A DNA stretch of 64,000 bases, taken from NCBI GenBank assembly GCA_964362915.1, contig CAYIGH010000001.1, forward strand, positions 30,519 through 94,518. Direction: 5' to 3'. The notes under the pieces were generated by a model. It had not been told where the DNA came from and ran no database searches. It was given only the letters and a program-made list of their open reading frames with translations. Every line of letters starts with the position of its first letter. Position 1 is the first letter of the stretch. The position numbers and the translations under genes were made by a program. Shown here one piece after another: positions 39,977 through 49,682 of the stretch. This DNA is from JAUSIK01 sp964362915 (GTDB taxonomy: Archaea > Nanobdellota > Nanobdellia > Pacearchaeales > GW2011-AR1).

Positions 39977-42724
39977 ATGGAAGAGATAACTGAAAAAAAA
40001 GAGTTCTTGGGAGATAAAGCTGGAGAGGCAGCACCAGCTCAATATGAAATTATTAAAATAAGAAAAGATAAAGTTATTAAATTTTTGAAAACCGGATATA
40101 ATTGGCTCAGTTATATTGCTTTGGCTTTTATCGTCTTTCTAGCTGTGAAAATTAGAACGAGAAATCTTCCTGGCTTAAAAGATGTAACCACTGGGACATG
40201 GACTTTAGGGCCTGATCTAGACCCCTTTCTATTTTTAAGATGGGCAGAATATATTGTTGAACATGGTAAATTGTTTGCTGTTGATACAATGAGATACGTG
40301 CCTTTGTTTTATAAAACAGGTAATGAGCTTTTATTTCATCCGTATATGATCGCTTGGTTTCATAAAATTGCTGTTTTATTCGGCAGTGAATCAGTGACGC
40401 ATTCTGCAGTATTATATCCTGTTTTTATGTTTGCTCTAACTGTTATTGCTTTTTTCTTATTAACTAGAATAATATTTGTTGATTCTATAGGAAAATTAAA
40501 TGCAAATATAATTGCTTTGATTGCTTCATTTTTTTTAACTGTGCTGCCTATCTTCCTTCCAAGAACAATTGCCGGTATCCCTGAAAAAGAATCTCCGGCA
40601 TTTCTATTTATGTTTCTGGCTCTTTATTTCTTCCTTTTTGCATGGAAATCGCAAAATATTAAGATTAGATTATTAATGGCTATTTTAGCTGGATTTTCTG
40701 CTGGAGGGATGGCTTTGATTTGGGGAGGTTATAATTATTTATTTCTTATATTAAGCGTTTCTATTTTCTTTGCTTTTCTTTTAGGAAGTGTTGATAAAAA
40801 AAGATTTTATGTGTATTTAACTTGGATAATCTCCACTTCTTTCGTAATGTGGTATTTCTCTGTCCGATACCCGCTACTTTCTTTAATGACAAGGGGAACT
40901 GTCATAGTCGCCTTTATAATTTTAGTTCACTTTATAATCTTTAATACACAACTGAAGAAATATTTTGAATCAGATAGATTTTCAAAATTTCCACCAAATA
41001 TTATAAGCATAATTATTGCTATTATTATTCTGGCTGTAATGGCTTCTTTTGTCTTTGGATTTAATTATGTCCCGAATACTGTTAAGGGAATTGTAGATAG
41101 CTTGATCAGTCCTATAAATACGAGGCTTATCCAGACTGTTGCAGAGAACAGGTCCCCTTTCTTTTCAGAATGGGTTGGTAGTTTTGGGCCTTTTTTGAGG
41201 AATATTCCTATATTTTTCTGGCTATTTTTTCTAGGGTCTATAATTCTTTTTTATCAATCAATAGATATGCTGCGCAAGAAAGAGCGTTTTTATCTTACAA
41301 GCGCCTATATTTTTTTAGTTTCTGCTATTACTTTTAGCAAATATTCTGGAAATAGCAGATTCAATGGTGAAAATGGCATCAGCCTAACTTTCTACGCGTT
41401 AGGATTTATTATATTTTTAGTCATTGCTGGATTTTATTATTATAATTATTATAAAAGAAAAGAAATTGATAAATTAAAGAATTTTGAACTTGGCTTTCTA
41501 TTTGTTCTAACATTCTTTTTATTAACACTTGTTTCTCTAAGGGGAGGAATTAGACTCGTCATGGTACTGACTCCTTCGATTTCTATTATTGTGGCTTATT
41601 TTATGGTGGCTAGCTTTGATTATGCCAGAAAAATGAAAGGAGATATTTTAAAGATTCTTGTATGGGGTCTTGCTGGCATAATTATATTGGCTGGCGTATT
41701 TTCTGGCTGGAAATTTTATAATGAAATAAATGCACAAGCCGCTGTTTATATTCCATCAATTTACACGCAACAATGGCAGAAGGCAATGGCTTGGGTGAGA
41801 GAAAACACTCCTGAGAATGCTGTTTTTGGTCATTGGTGGGATTATGGATATTGGCTGCAATCTATCGGAAGGAGAGCTACCATATTAGATGGGGGCAATG
41901 CGCAAGGTTATTGGAATCATTTGATGGGAAGATATGCATTAACAGGACATAATGAGAGAGAGGCACTTGAGTTTTTATATGCCCATAATGCAACTCATTT
42001 TCTAATTGACTCAACAGATATCGGGAAATATAGTGCATTTTCCAGTATAGGAAGTGACACAAATTATGATAGAGCTAGCTGGTTGCCTGTATTTGTAAAA
42101 GATAAGAATCAAGTCCAGGAAACTAAGAATTCAACTATTTTTATTTATGGCGGAGGAACTTCTCTTGACTGGGATATAAAATACCAGATCAATGAAACTA
42201 ATGTATTTTTGCCAGAAGGAAAAGCAGGGTTGGGAGCTATATTAATTGAACAAAATAGCAATGGCGAATTAGCAACCCAACCAGTTGGAATATTTGTATA
42301 TCAAAATCAGCAATATAGGCTTCCTCTGCGATATGCTTTTGCTAATGGCAAGCTTTATGATTCTGATTCTGGAATAGAGTCTGGTGTTTTCTTGATGCCT
42401 GTTGTTAATCAAGATGGACAGGGTCTTAGTATAGAAAAAGATGGGGCATTAATTTATCTTTCCAAAAAAACTGTTAAATCACAACTTGCCAGGCTTTATT
42501 TATATAAAGAAAATGGTCCTTATTTCAAATTAGTACATAGTGAAGATGATGCTGTTGTTGCTTGGCTCAAAACTCAGAATCCTGGTGTCGAGGACATCGT
42601 ACTTTTCAATGGTATAAGGGGACCAATAAGAATCTGGGAAATAAATTATCCATCTGATATTGAATTAAAAGATGAGTATTTAAGCACAGTTTATCCTACT
42701 AAAGAATTGGAACTTTTAAGATGA
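39977..42724 (+). CDS. aglB: Oligosaccharyltransferase STT3/AglB
   Basis: A 915-residue membrane protein. The N-terminal half has about 13 membrane helices and the first-loop metal motif LGPDLDPF (D80, D82); the C-terminal soluble half has the catalytic sequon-binding WWDYG at residues 620-624, then RRATILDGGN. It transfers a lipid-linked glycan to asparagine in N-X-S/T sequons of secreted proteins. The ATG at 39977 follows a TATA box. It overlaps the GlcNAc-1-P transferase-like gene by 4 bp, which is followed by a flippase: one operon for N-glycosylation. Confidence 0.93.
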   Translation: MEEITEKKEFLGDKAGEAAPAQYEIIKIRKDKVIKFLKTGYNWLSYIALAFIVFLAVKIRTRNLPGLKDVTTGTWTLGPDLDPFLFLRWAEYIVEHGKLFAVDTMRYVPLFYKTGNELLFHPYMIAWFHKIAVLFGSESVTHSAVLYPVFMFALTVIAFFLLTRIIFVDSIGKLNANIIALIASFFLTVLPIFLPRTIAGIPEKESPAFLFMFLALYFFLFAWKSQNIKIRLLMAILAGFSAGGMALIWGGYNYLFLILSVSIFFAFLLGSVDKKRFYVYLTWIISTSFVMWYFSVRYPLLSLMTRGTVIVAFIILVHFIIFNTQLKKYFESDRFSKFPPNIISIIIAIIILAVMASFVFGFNYVPNTVKGIVDSLISPINTRLIQTVAENRSPFFSEWVGSFGPFLRNIPIFFWLFFLGSIILFYQSIDMLRKKERFYLTSAYIFLVSAITFSKYSGNSRFNGENGISLTFYALGFIIFLVIAGFYYYNYYKRKEIDKLKNFELGFLFVLTFFLLTLVSLRGGIRLVMVLTPSISIIVAYFMVASFDYARKMKGDILKILVWGLAGIIILAGVFSGWKFYNEINAQAAVYIPSIYTQQWQKAMAWVRENTPENAVFGHWWDYGYWLQSIGRRATILDGGNAQGYWNHLMGRYALTGHNEREALEFLYAHNATHFLIDSTDIGKYSAFSSIGSDTNYDRASWLPVFVKDKNQVQETKNSTIFIYGGGTSLDWDIKYQINETNVFLPEGKAGLGAILIEQNSNGELATQPVGIFVYQNQQYRLPLRYAFANGKLYDSDSGIESGVFLMPVVNQDGQGLSIEKDGALIYLSKKTVKSQLARLYLYKENGPYFKLVHSEDDAVVAWLKTQNPGVEDIVLFNGIRGPIRIWEINYPSDIELKDEYLSTVYPTKELELLR

Positions 42725-43737
42725 GTATAAGTATTTTATTTGTACCAATCCTGGCAAGTTTTTTTGTAACTCTATTCATAATACCTTTTTGGATTAGAAA
42801 GGCAAAACAAATAGGCTTAGTCTGGACTGATATTAATAAATTAAATAGCCAGAAGGTAGCAGGGTCTGGTGGAATTATGGCTATGTGCGGTTTTGTTGTT
42901 GGTGTACTTTTGTATATTGCTTATGTTGTATTTATTCTTGCAAATTATAATTCGCATTTAATAGAAACTCTGGCTCTATTGAGCGTTATATTAATTCTAA
43001 CAGGAGTAGGATTAGTTGATGATTTATTAGGATGGAGAAAGGGCGGATTATCAAGGAGGTCTAGAATAATAATGGTATGTTTCGCTGCTATTCCTTTAAT
43101 TGTTATTAATGCTGGAAAGAGTATCGTGGCTATTCCTTTTATAGGAACAATTGACTTGGGTCTTATTTATCCTTTAATTATTATCCCCATAGGAATTATT
43201 GGTGCGACAACTACCTTTAATTTTCTTGCGGGTTTTAATGGTTTGGAAGCTGGTCAGGGAATTCTATTGCTAACGGCTTCTGCATTAGTATCTTATTTTA
43301 TGGGGAACAGCTGGCTTAGTGTTATTGCTTTGTGTATGGTGGCATCTTTAATAGCATTCATATTTTATAATTTTGATCCTGCTATTGTATTTCCTGGCGA
43401 TTCTCTAACCTATAGCGTTGGAGGATTGATAGCTGCTGTTTCTATATTGGGAAACTTTGAAAGAGTTGCAGTATTTTTCTTTATACCTTATATTATTGAA
43501 TTTGTATTGAAAACTAGAGGGAGATTGATAAAGCAAAGTTTCGGAAAACCTCAAAAAGATGGAAGTTTGGATTTAAGATATGATAAGTTGTATGGACTAG
43601 GGCATGTTGCCATAGTTGGCTTGAAAAAAACAGGTATAAAGCCAACTGAAAAGAAAGTTGTATTCTCAATCTGGATATTTCAAATTATAATTATAATTCT
43701 AGGATTTATTATATTTAAAAGAGGAATATTTGGATAA
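42721..43737 (+). CDS. UDP-GlcNAc:lipid-phosphate GlcNAc-1-P transferase-like
   Basis: A 338-residue polytopic membrane enzyme of the MraY/WecA/Alg7 family. Conserved motifs: the aspartate pair D100-D101 in GVGLVDDLLGWRKG, NFLAGFNGLEAGQG (about 178-191) and FPGDSLTYSVGG near the C-terminal half, with the last loop carrying GLGHVAI. It puts a sugar-1-phosphate on a polyprenyl/dolichyl phosphate carrier and begins the lipid-linked glycan; GlcNAc is the likely but unproven sugar. It overlaps STT3 by 4 bp and the flippase by 1 bp. Confidence 0.88.
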   Translation: MSISILFVPILASFFVTLFIIPFWIRKAKQIGLVWTDINKLNSQKVAGSGGIMAMCGFVVGVLLYIAYVVFILANYNSHLIETLALLSVILILTGVGLVDDLLGWRKGGLSRRSRIIMVCFAAIPLIVINAGKSIVAIPFIGTIDLGLIYPLIIIPIGIIGATTTFNFLAGFNGLEAGQGILLLTASALVSYFMGNSWLSVIALCMVASLIAFIFYNFDPAIVFPGDSLTYSVGGLIAAVSILGNFERVAVFFFIPYIIEFVLKTRGRLIKQSFGKPQKDGSLDLRYDKLYGLGHVAIVGLKKTGIKPTEKKVVFSIWIFQIIIIILGFIIFKRGIFG

Positions 43738-44942
43738 TGTTGATTAATAAGGGTCTTCTAAGGGGGAGTCTGATTCTATTGATAGCTTTTAATGTTTATA
43801 ATGCTCTTAATTTCTTTTTTCATTTTGCAATGGTTAGATTATTGAGTGTTGTTGAATATGGTATTCTTGCTTCTTTATACTCTATTATATATGTGCTTGC
43901 TGTATTTACAGAGTCTATTCAAACAGTTATTACTAAGTATACAACAAAAGAAGAAAATAAAGGAAAATTGAAAAATATTTTGAAAAAAGGAATCAAAAAA
44001 TCTTTCTTTGTTTCTTCAGGACTCTTTATCTTATATCTCATAATTTCTATACCTCTCTCTTTTATGCTAAGGATTAGCTATCCTTTAATGGCCCTGAATG
44101 GTTTAATGATTCTATTGGCATTTTTAACGCCTGTGAGCAGAGGAGTTTTACAAGGAAAGAAAAGATTTGGCTTTCTTGGAATAAATATGATTGGTGAAGC
44201 TTCTATAAAATTTATTTTATCATTAATTCTTGTAATGGTTGGCTGGGCTGTTTATGGTGCTATTTTAGGAACGATAGTTGGGATTAGTATTTCATTAATT
44301 CTGTCCTTCGATGGTTTAAAAGATATAATAAGAACAAAAGAAGAAAAGGCCGATACTGAAGGAATTTATGGATATACTAGGCCTGCTTTTTTCATAATAT
44401 TTGTAATATTGGCATTTTACAGTATTGATATTCTTATAGCTAGGATTTTTTTCTCAGAAGAAATGGCTGGCTCTTATGCTATTGCGTCTATTCTTGCTAA
44501 GACAATATTTTTTGGAACTCAGCCAATAAGCAGGGCAATGTTTCCTATATCTGCCGAGAATTCAATGGAAAAAAGTAAGTCAGATAACATATTTATGAAT
44601 GCATTAGCTATCTTCTGTGTAGGAATAGTTATTGTATTGGCCTTATTTTATTTCTTTCCTGATTTTATTTTAAAAATATTTTCTGGAAAAGAAATTCCTG
44701 AATCCGTAAGCATTTTATTTTATTTAGGTATAGCAGTTAGTTTAATTTCATTCGCAAATTTGGTTTTGTTGCATAAACTATCTTTGGGAAAAGTCAAAGG
44801 ATATATATATTTGTTTATTTTCCTTATTTTAGAAATATTCTTGTTAAGCTGGTTTTCTAAAGATTTGATGCAGTTTTCCATCGCTTTTATTACCGCGTCT
44901 GCTGCTTTTCTGTGGGGAAGTGTTGTTTTGATTAGCGAATGA
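43737..44942 (+). CDS. Wzx/MATE-type glycan flippase
   Basis: A 401-residue protein with about 12 predicted membrane helices, of the polysaccharide flippase/MVIM-like (MOP) superfamily. The N-terminus (HFAMVRLLSVVEYGILASL) has the typical AMVRLLSVVEYG motif. It presumably moves the finished lipid-linked oligosaccharide to the outer face, where STT3 uses it. It shares one base with the previous gene and completes the operon STT3-GPT-flippase. Confidence 0.85.
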   Translation: MLINKGLLRGSLILLIAFNVYNALNFFFHFAMVRLLSVVEYGILASLYSIIYVLAVFTESIQTVITKYTTKEENKGKLKNILKKGIKKSFFVSSGLFILYLIISIPLSFMLRISYPLMALNGLMILLAFLTPVSRGVLQGKKRFGFLGINMIGEASIKFILSLILVMVGWAVYGAILGTIVGISISLILSFDGLKDIIRTKEEKADTEGIYGYTRPAFFIIFVILAFYSIDILIARIFFSEEMAGSYAIASILAKTIFFGTQPISRAMFPISAENSMEKSKSDNIFMNALAIFCVGIVIVLALFYFFPDFILKIFSGKEIPESVSILFYLGIAVSLISFANLVLLHKLSLGKVKGYIYLFIFLILEIFLLSWFSKDLMQFSIAFITASAAFLWGSVVLISE

Positions 44943-45087
44943 TGTTATTTACTACTCTGTTAAATAAAGATTATTATGATGAAGTATATTAAATCGCGAA
45001 TTGTGTGAGGCATTATCTTTTATAGAAAATAATAAAGATTCAATCTCTAAACCTCCAATAAATCAAAGTCCAAATAGTCTCTAACCT

Positions 45088-46458
45088 TTACGCATCCAAT
45101 AGAGCTAGAAAAATTGACAATGGGATTATTTTTTGTTTTGGTTCAAAGATTTTCTTAGATAGTACAAAAAAATCTTTCATTTTTCCTATAATTAGTTTTA
45201 TTTGTTTTGCGGATTTTCCCCATTTTACTTCAAATCCGACTGCCTTTTCTTTTGTCCTTATAATAGCATCTACTTCTGTACTATTCCTCCAGTAAAACAC
45301 CTCATCAGCAAATATTTCTGAAGATTTTGAAAATCTTAGCAGATGATATGCTAATATATTTTCTGCTTTTTTATTTTCTTTTTCTTTTACTTCAATTAAA
45401 CACCATTCCTCAAAAAGCTCGTAAAAGATAGGGTCTCCTAAATGTATTTTTTTGTTTTTTCCAAATTCTATTGTTAAATTGTTAAGATTAATATAATGAC
45501 TTATAGCGATTAAAAACATCTCTTCAAATGTATGGGCATAAGAGTTTATTGTTTTAGGAGACTTAATTGATGTCTCTTTAGCTATGCCTTCCCAGCTCAT
45601 AGGGTTAGGAATCTTCTGAATTATTGATTTCATAATCTCTCTTGCTATCTCAGGGCTTCTGTTTACCTTTACAAGATCGCCTTTAATCCAGCTAATATAA
45701 GTTTCTTTTACCGAAGAGCTTATTCCTTTAGTTTCTGCATATGAATTAATTGCAAGAGGAAAGCCCCCTATTTTTAAGTAAATGGAAAATAGTTTATCTA
45801 ATTCGTTAAAATAAGGAAATGTCTTTATTGATTTTTCTATTATTTCTTTTTCGCTTAAAGAAGAAAGTTTTAATAGTTTTTTGTAAAGACCCTCATTCAT
45901 AATTTTTATAAACTCTCTAAAGGATAATGGGCGAAGAAGATAATCTTTTCCTCCGCCTCTTCTTCCAGGGAAGTATTCAATCTCTTTTTTGATTTCTAAA
46001 GATACAGAACCACTAATAAATACTATATCTTCTTTAAATTTGCCCTCATCAATCAAACTTTTTATTGTTCTAAACCATTCTTCAGCAAAAGTAATTTCAT
46101 CTAAAAAAATGTGCGAGCTTTTAACGTCAAACTCTTCGCGAATGCTAAAATAGGTTTCTAGGAGATCGTGAAGTTCTTTATAATCTTTTAGTTCGTCACA
46201 TTTAAAATAAAAAATTTGTTCTGGTTTTACCTCTTTTTCCAATAACTTTTGTATCATTAGTTTTATTAGTGTTGTCTTCCCTACTTGCCTTGGCCCAAAT
46301 AGGAAATGAAGAGAAAAAGGCTTAAAAGTTATTTCTGATAACAATTTTGGTTGCCACTTTATTTTTTTTTCTTCCCATTTCTTGAACTCTTCATCTTCTT
46401 TGAAGTGTTCTTTTCCTTTCCACCAGGGGTTTTTTGCTAATAATACAGTTCTTTCCAT
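45088..46458 (-). CDS. Archaeal AAA ATPase with DUF4143-type C-terminus
   Basis: A 456-residue protein. Residues about 45-190 form an AAA ATPase: Walker A GPRQVGKTT, Walker B HIFLDEIT and a sensor FISGSVS. After a winged-helix region the end has a PD-(D/E)XK-like segment: EVDAIIRTKEKAVGFEVKW. This ATPase-DUF4143 family is common and mobile in archaea, with unknown function. It lies alone, divergent from the gene at 46611. A nuclease role is suggested by the motif but not shown. Confidence 0.8.
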   Translation of the reverse strand: MERTVLLAKNPWWKGKEHFKEDEEFKKWEEKKIKWQPKLLSEITFKPFSLHFLFGPRQVGKTTLIKLMIQKLLEKEVKPEQIFYFKCDELKDYKELHDLLETYFSIREEFDVKSSHIFLDEITFAEEWFRTIKSLIDEGKFKEDIVFISGSVSLEIKKEIEYFPGRRGGGKDYLLRPLSFREFIKIMNEGLYKKLLKLSSLSEKEIIEKSIKTFPYFNELDKLFSIYLKIGGFPLAINSYAETKGISSSVKETYISWIKGDLVKVNRSPEIAREIMKSIIQKIPNPMSWEGIAKETSIKSPKTINSYAHTFEEMFLIAISHYINLNNLTIEFGKNKKIHLGDPIFYELFEEWCLIEVKEKENKKAENILAYHLLRFSKSSEIFADEVFYWRNSTEVDAIIRTKEKAVGFEVKWGKSAKQIKLIIGKMKDFFVLSKKIFEPKQKIIPLSIFLALLDA

Positions 46459-46566
46459 CGGTATTCTAGATAATGCTTATTTATAAATGTATCGGTATTT
46501 AGAATACTTAAGTTTTAGTTAACTTTTATTCATTAATTTACAGTAATTACTACTTCAAAAAATAAC

Positions 46567-46589
46567 AAAATTTGGAGAAGGTTTAAATA
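46567..46589 (+). promoter_or_regulatory. Promoter repeat shared with 63902-63924
   Basis: A 23-nt segment ending in GGTTTAAATA is identical to 63902-63924. The TTTAAATA part serves as a TATA box 22-30 nt before the ATG at 46611. The extra identity beyond the box suggests a duplicated promoter or a common factor site. Confidence 0.5.
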
Positions 46590-46610
46590 GTTGAAAAGTC
46601 TGAAAATTTT

Positions 46611-47024
46611 ATGGAACAAACAAGATGGCCAAATATAGATGAAGAAACACCTGTGACTGAAGGTATCTTTGAGGTAAGAAGAGAAAAAGTAGATTACTGG
46701 GACAGAACATTACATACAACAGAGGGGATAATTAGGGGGATAGAGGAAAAAGAAGTAGAATATCCTTCTCCAACAAGCTTTAGAAAAGGAGAGAAAAAAG
46801 ATGGAGTTCATATAACATTAGAAAATGCATTAGGAACTGCTCAAGTCGAGTTTCCAAGAAGATTAGGTTTCGCTGAAAAAGTTCTTCTTGGTCAAAAAGT
46901 AAGATATAGTAAATTTCATGAACTGTACGATGATGGTGGTGCCCTTTATAGAAACAAATATAATTTGAGTATATTAACAGGCCCTTTAGCAGGAGAGGAA
47001 ATTGAAGAAGAAATATTATCCTAA
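46611..47024 (+). CDS. Hypothetical protein
   Basis: A 137-residue soluble protein. It begins MEQTRWPNIDEETPVTEGIFE and has a beta-rich centre (DGVHITLENALGTAQVEF, KVLLGQKVRYSKFHELYD) that could be an OB or SH3-like barrel, and an acidic end (GEEIEEEILS). I do not recognise a family. A TATA box within the 23-nt repeat predicts a leaderless mRNA. It is convergent with the GT2 gene, the stop codons lying 3 bp apart. Confidence 0.5.
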   Translation: MEQTRWPNIDEETPVTEGIFEVRREKVDYWDRTLHTTEGIIRGIEEKEVEYPSPTSFRKGEKKDGVHITLENALGTAQVEFPRRLGFAEKVLLGQKVRYSKFHELYDDGGALYRNKYNLSILTGPLAGEEIEEEILS

Positions 47025-47027
47025 CAT

Positions 47028-47729
47028 CTAATTCTTAAACTTCCAATAGAGCAAAGTCCAAATGGCTTGGAGGCCGTCTTTCCAATTTATCTTCTTGCCT
47101 TCCTCTATTGATCTTGGATTATAGGAGATAGGAATTTCTTTTATTTTAATACCTTGTTTAAGAATTCTTGCTGTTACTTCTGGTTCGAAATCAAAGTGAT
47201 TTGCCTTTATATCAATTTTCTTTATTATTCCTGATTTGAAAACCTTATAGCAGGTTTCCATATCTGTTATTTTCGAATTGTATAGGATTTTAGTTAAAAA
47301 TGATAAGAATTTATTTCCTAGAAAGTATATTTTATACATTGGCTTGTGTTCTTTTAAAAATCTAGAACCATAGATGACCTTTGCTCGATTATTAATTATT
47401 GGCTTTATTAGTTTTTTATAATCTTCTGGATCATATTCAAGATCAGCGTCCTGAATTGTTATCATATGTCCTGTTGCTAATTTTATCCCTTCTTTAATTG
47501 CTGAGCCTTTTCCCCCATTTTCTTTCGAGATTAGTTTGTATTCTTCTGTTTTATTTTTCTTTTTGTTTTTTATATATTTTTCAATTACTCTTTTTGAACC
47601 ATCTTTGCTGCCGTCGTCAACTATGATTATTTCTTTTTTTATCTTTAGATTTACTTTGGACAGCTTATCTAAAATTTTTTCTATTGTTTTTTCTTCGTTA
47701 TAAACTGGGACTATTATTGATATTTTCAT
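47028..47729 (-). CDS. GT2 glycosyltransferase (DPM/Alg5-like)
   Basis: A 233-residue GT2 enzyme. The start at 47729 (MKISIIVPVYNEEKTI) is preferred over 47753 because the extra residues do not belong to the fold; it overlaps the upstream gene by 32 bp. Motifs: IIIVDDGSKDGS, the sugar/metal motif TIQDADLEYDPEDY, and GSRFL. This is the pattern of dolichyl-phosphate mannose/glucose synthases, which make a lipid-linked sugar donor. It is paired with a GT39-like membrane protein that would use such a donor. Confidence 0.82.
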   Translation of the reverse strand: MKISIIVPVYNEEKTIEKILDKLSKVNLKIKKEIIIVDDGSKDGSKRVIEKYIKNKKKNKTEEYKLISKENGGKGSAIKEGIKLATGHMITIQDADLEYDPEDYKKLIKPIINNRAKVIYGSRFLKEHKPMYKIYFLGNKFLSFLTKILYNSKITDMETCYKVFKSGIIKKIDIKANHFDFEPEVTARILKQGIKIKEIPISYNPRSIEEGKKINWKDGLQAIWTLLYWKFKN

Positions 47730-49608
47730 TTTTGAAGGCAAGATAAAGGGCAAAGAAAATGCTAAAGAATGAAAGGATTAATGCAATTGTGACTATGAAA
47801 TGGGCTAACTTATCTAGAGATTTATCTATAATATTGCTTGTTTTATAGTAATCGAATTGTTTTTCAATTGGTTGATATCCTATATCATATAAAAACCAAT
47901 TCTTTGGTTGAGATGCTATTGGAATAATAGAGTCTTTTACAGTTACTTTGGCTTGATATATGCTAATCATGTCTTCTCTTTCTCCGCCGATAATCGGATA
48001 ATAAGTCTTTCCTTCTATTGGCATTGATATTGTTTTTACAGGTTTGCCGCTTTTTTTAAAAAGATCAATTAAAGATTCCATAGTATTGTTTAGATCTGGC
48101 TGGTTTTTAACTGTACCCCATCCGCAATCATCTTTTATACATTCGAAAAAGAAGGCATCAATAGATACATCTTTTCCTGGCAGTTCATCTTTTTTGTTTA
48201 ATATATTGATGAATTCTATTCCTTCCAAATAAGGCCTGCCTTGAAATGCCCAATTTAAATTTCCCCTATAAATTCTGCTATCTGCTATAATGAGTGCATT
48301 TTGTGGGATGTTTTTTTCTTTGAACTCCATAGCCTGGGCCATGTAGCTTTTTCCATAAAAAGAATACATATTTGGACCATACCAATAAGAAATGCCCGGA
48401 AGGCCTAAGATGATTAGAGCAATTATTAGAATTATTAAGATAATTAATGCTGCTGACTTTCTCGAAAATTTAGATAGTTTGCTATTTAATTCTTTTAGTG
48501 TGCTGGCTCCAAAAGGGATTAATAACAATTCAAGAAAGATATAATGTTTAGGCAGGAGAATTATTGATGCTAAAAATGGAAGAACGAATAGTATACTTAA
48601 TAAAAAGAATATTATGTAATCGCGATTATCCCTCTTATGAAGAAAGATAATTAATAATCCTATAATTCCTAGATAGAAATTAATTGGATCTGTTATTCTG
48701 ATAAAATCTATTGCAGATATCAATGTCGGTATTTTATTTGCTGAGTTTGTTGACTCTCCAAAGATTAGACCTAACCAATCATTTTTTGCATTGAATTGAT
48801 GATCCCATGCATAGTATTGGGCAGATATATCTTTTCCTAAGCCCAATGTTCTTGTAAACTGCAAATCCATAAATCCTTTGTATTTATACAATAGATAATT
48901 GTGCGTCAGAACTGGTAAAGTAAATATAAATATTGCTATTAAGAAAATTATGATAAATCTAAAATTATTTTTAGTTAATATCTCTTTTTTTTCTCTTTTA
49001 TTCCAGTACAAAAAGAATAAAAGGAGGGAAGGAATGAATAGCAAGGGGTAGACTTTAGTATATATTGCAAGGCCTAAAAATATTCCGCTTAGTAAATAGA
49101 AGTATTTTTTATTTGTTTTTAAAGCTTTAATAAAAAAGAGCATTGCTAGAAGAACGAAGAATATTGCCATAACATCCATTTCAGCCATTGTGTTTTGTAT
49201 ATGAAATGGTGCTACAGCTAAAAGGAATGAGGCAAAAATGGCTGTTCTCTCATTAAAGAATTCTTTTGTCAATAAATAGATCAATAAAATACTCAAAGAT
49301 CCAAATATCAAGGCAGCCATTCTTGAAGCTAATTGGGTTGTTCCAAGAGATTTATAGATAATACTTGTAAAGGCATGCCATAATCCTGAAGACTGATCAT
49401 ATGTAATAAGCCTGTCTGCTGAATAAAAATTTATTGCGTGGGTGACATGATGCATATCGTCTGCAGAAACTGACAGATTAATCGCCGCAATTAATCGCAA
49501 TATAAATCCGATTAATAGAATTAATATTAAATAAAACTTATTCTTATTTATTGAGAATAAAAAATCTATTATCTTGTCTAAAAAATCTTTTTTTGATTCC
49601 TCTTCCAT
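47698..49608 (-). CDS. GT39/ArnT-like membrane glycosyltransferase
   Basis: A 636-residue GT-C family protein. ATG 49608 is chosen (MEEESKKD) because a TATA box (GTTTATATATGG on the minus strand, 49629-49640) fits it; 49623 is also possible. About 11 membrane helices; the first outer loop has VSADDMHHVTHAI, the Asp pair typical of PMT/ArnT enzymes. The C-terminal domain is extracellular. It would move a sugar from a lipid-phosphate carrier to a glycan or protein. The GT2 gene downstream overlaps it and likely makes that donor. Confidence 0.75.
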   Translation of the reverse strand: MEEESKKDFLDKIIDFLFSINKNKFYLILILLIGFILRLIAAINLSVSADDMHHVTHAINFYSADRLITYDQSSGLWHAFTSIIYKSLGTTQLASRMAALIFGSLSILLIYLLTKEFFNERTAIFASFLLAVAPFHIQNTMAEMDVMAIFFVLLAMLFFIKALKTNKKYFYLLSGIFLGLAIYTKVYPLLFIPSLLLFFLYWNKREKKEILTKNNFRFIIIFLIAIFIFTLPVLTHNYLLYKYKGFMDLQFTRTLGLGKDISAQYYAWDHQFNAKNDWLGLIFGESTNSANKIPTLISAIDFIRITDPINFYLGIIGLLIIFLHKRDNRDYIIFFLLSILFVLPFLASIILLPKHYIFLELLLIPFGASTLKELNSKLSKFSRKSAALIILIILIIALIILGLPGISYWYGPNMYSFYGKSYMAQAMEFKEKNIPQNALIIADSRIYRGNLNWAFQGRPYLEGIEFINILNKKDELPGKDVSIDAFFFECIKDDCGWGTVKNQPDLNNTMESLIDLFKKSGKPVKTISMPIEGKTYYPIIGGEREDMISIYQAKVTVKDSIIPIASQPKNWFLYDIGYQPIEKQFDYYKTSNIIDKSLDKLAHFIVTIALILSFFSIFFALYLAFKNENINNSPSL

Positions 49609-49682
49609 TGTGGTTAGTTGCATTTCCCATATATAAACCCTATTGTATATATATTTAAAATGAATGAATTAAATGATTTCTT

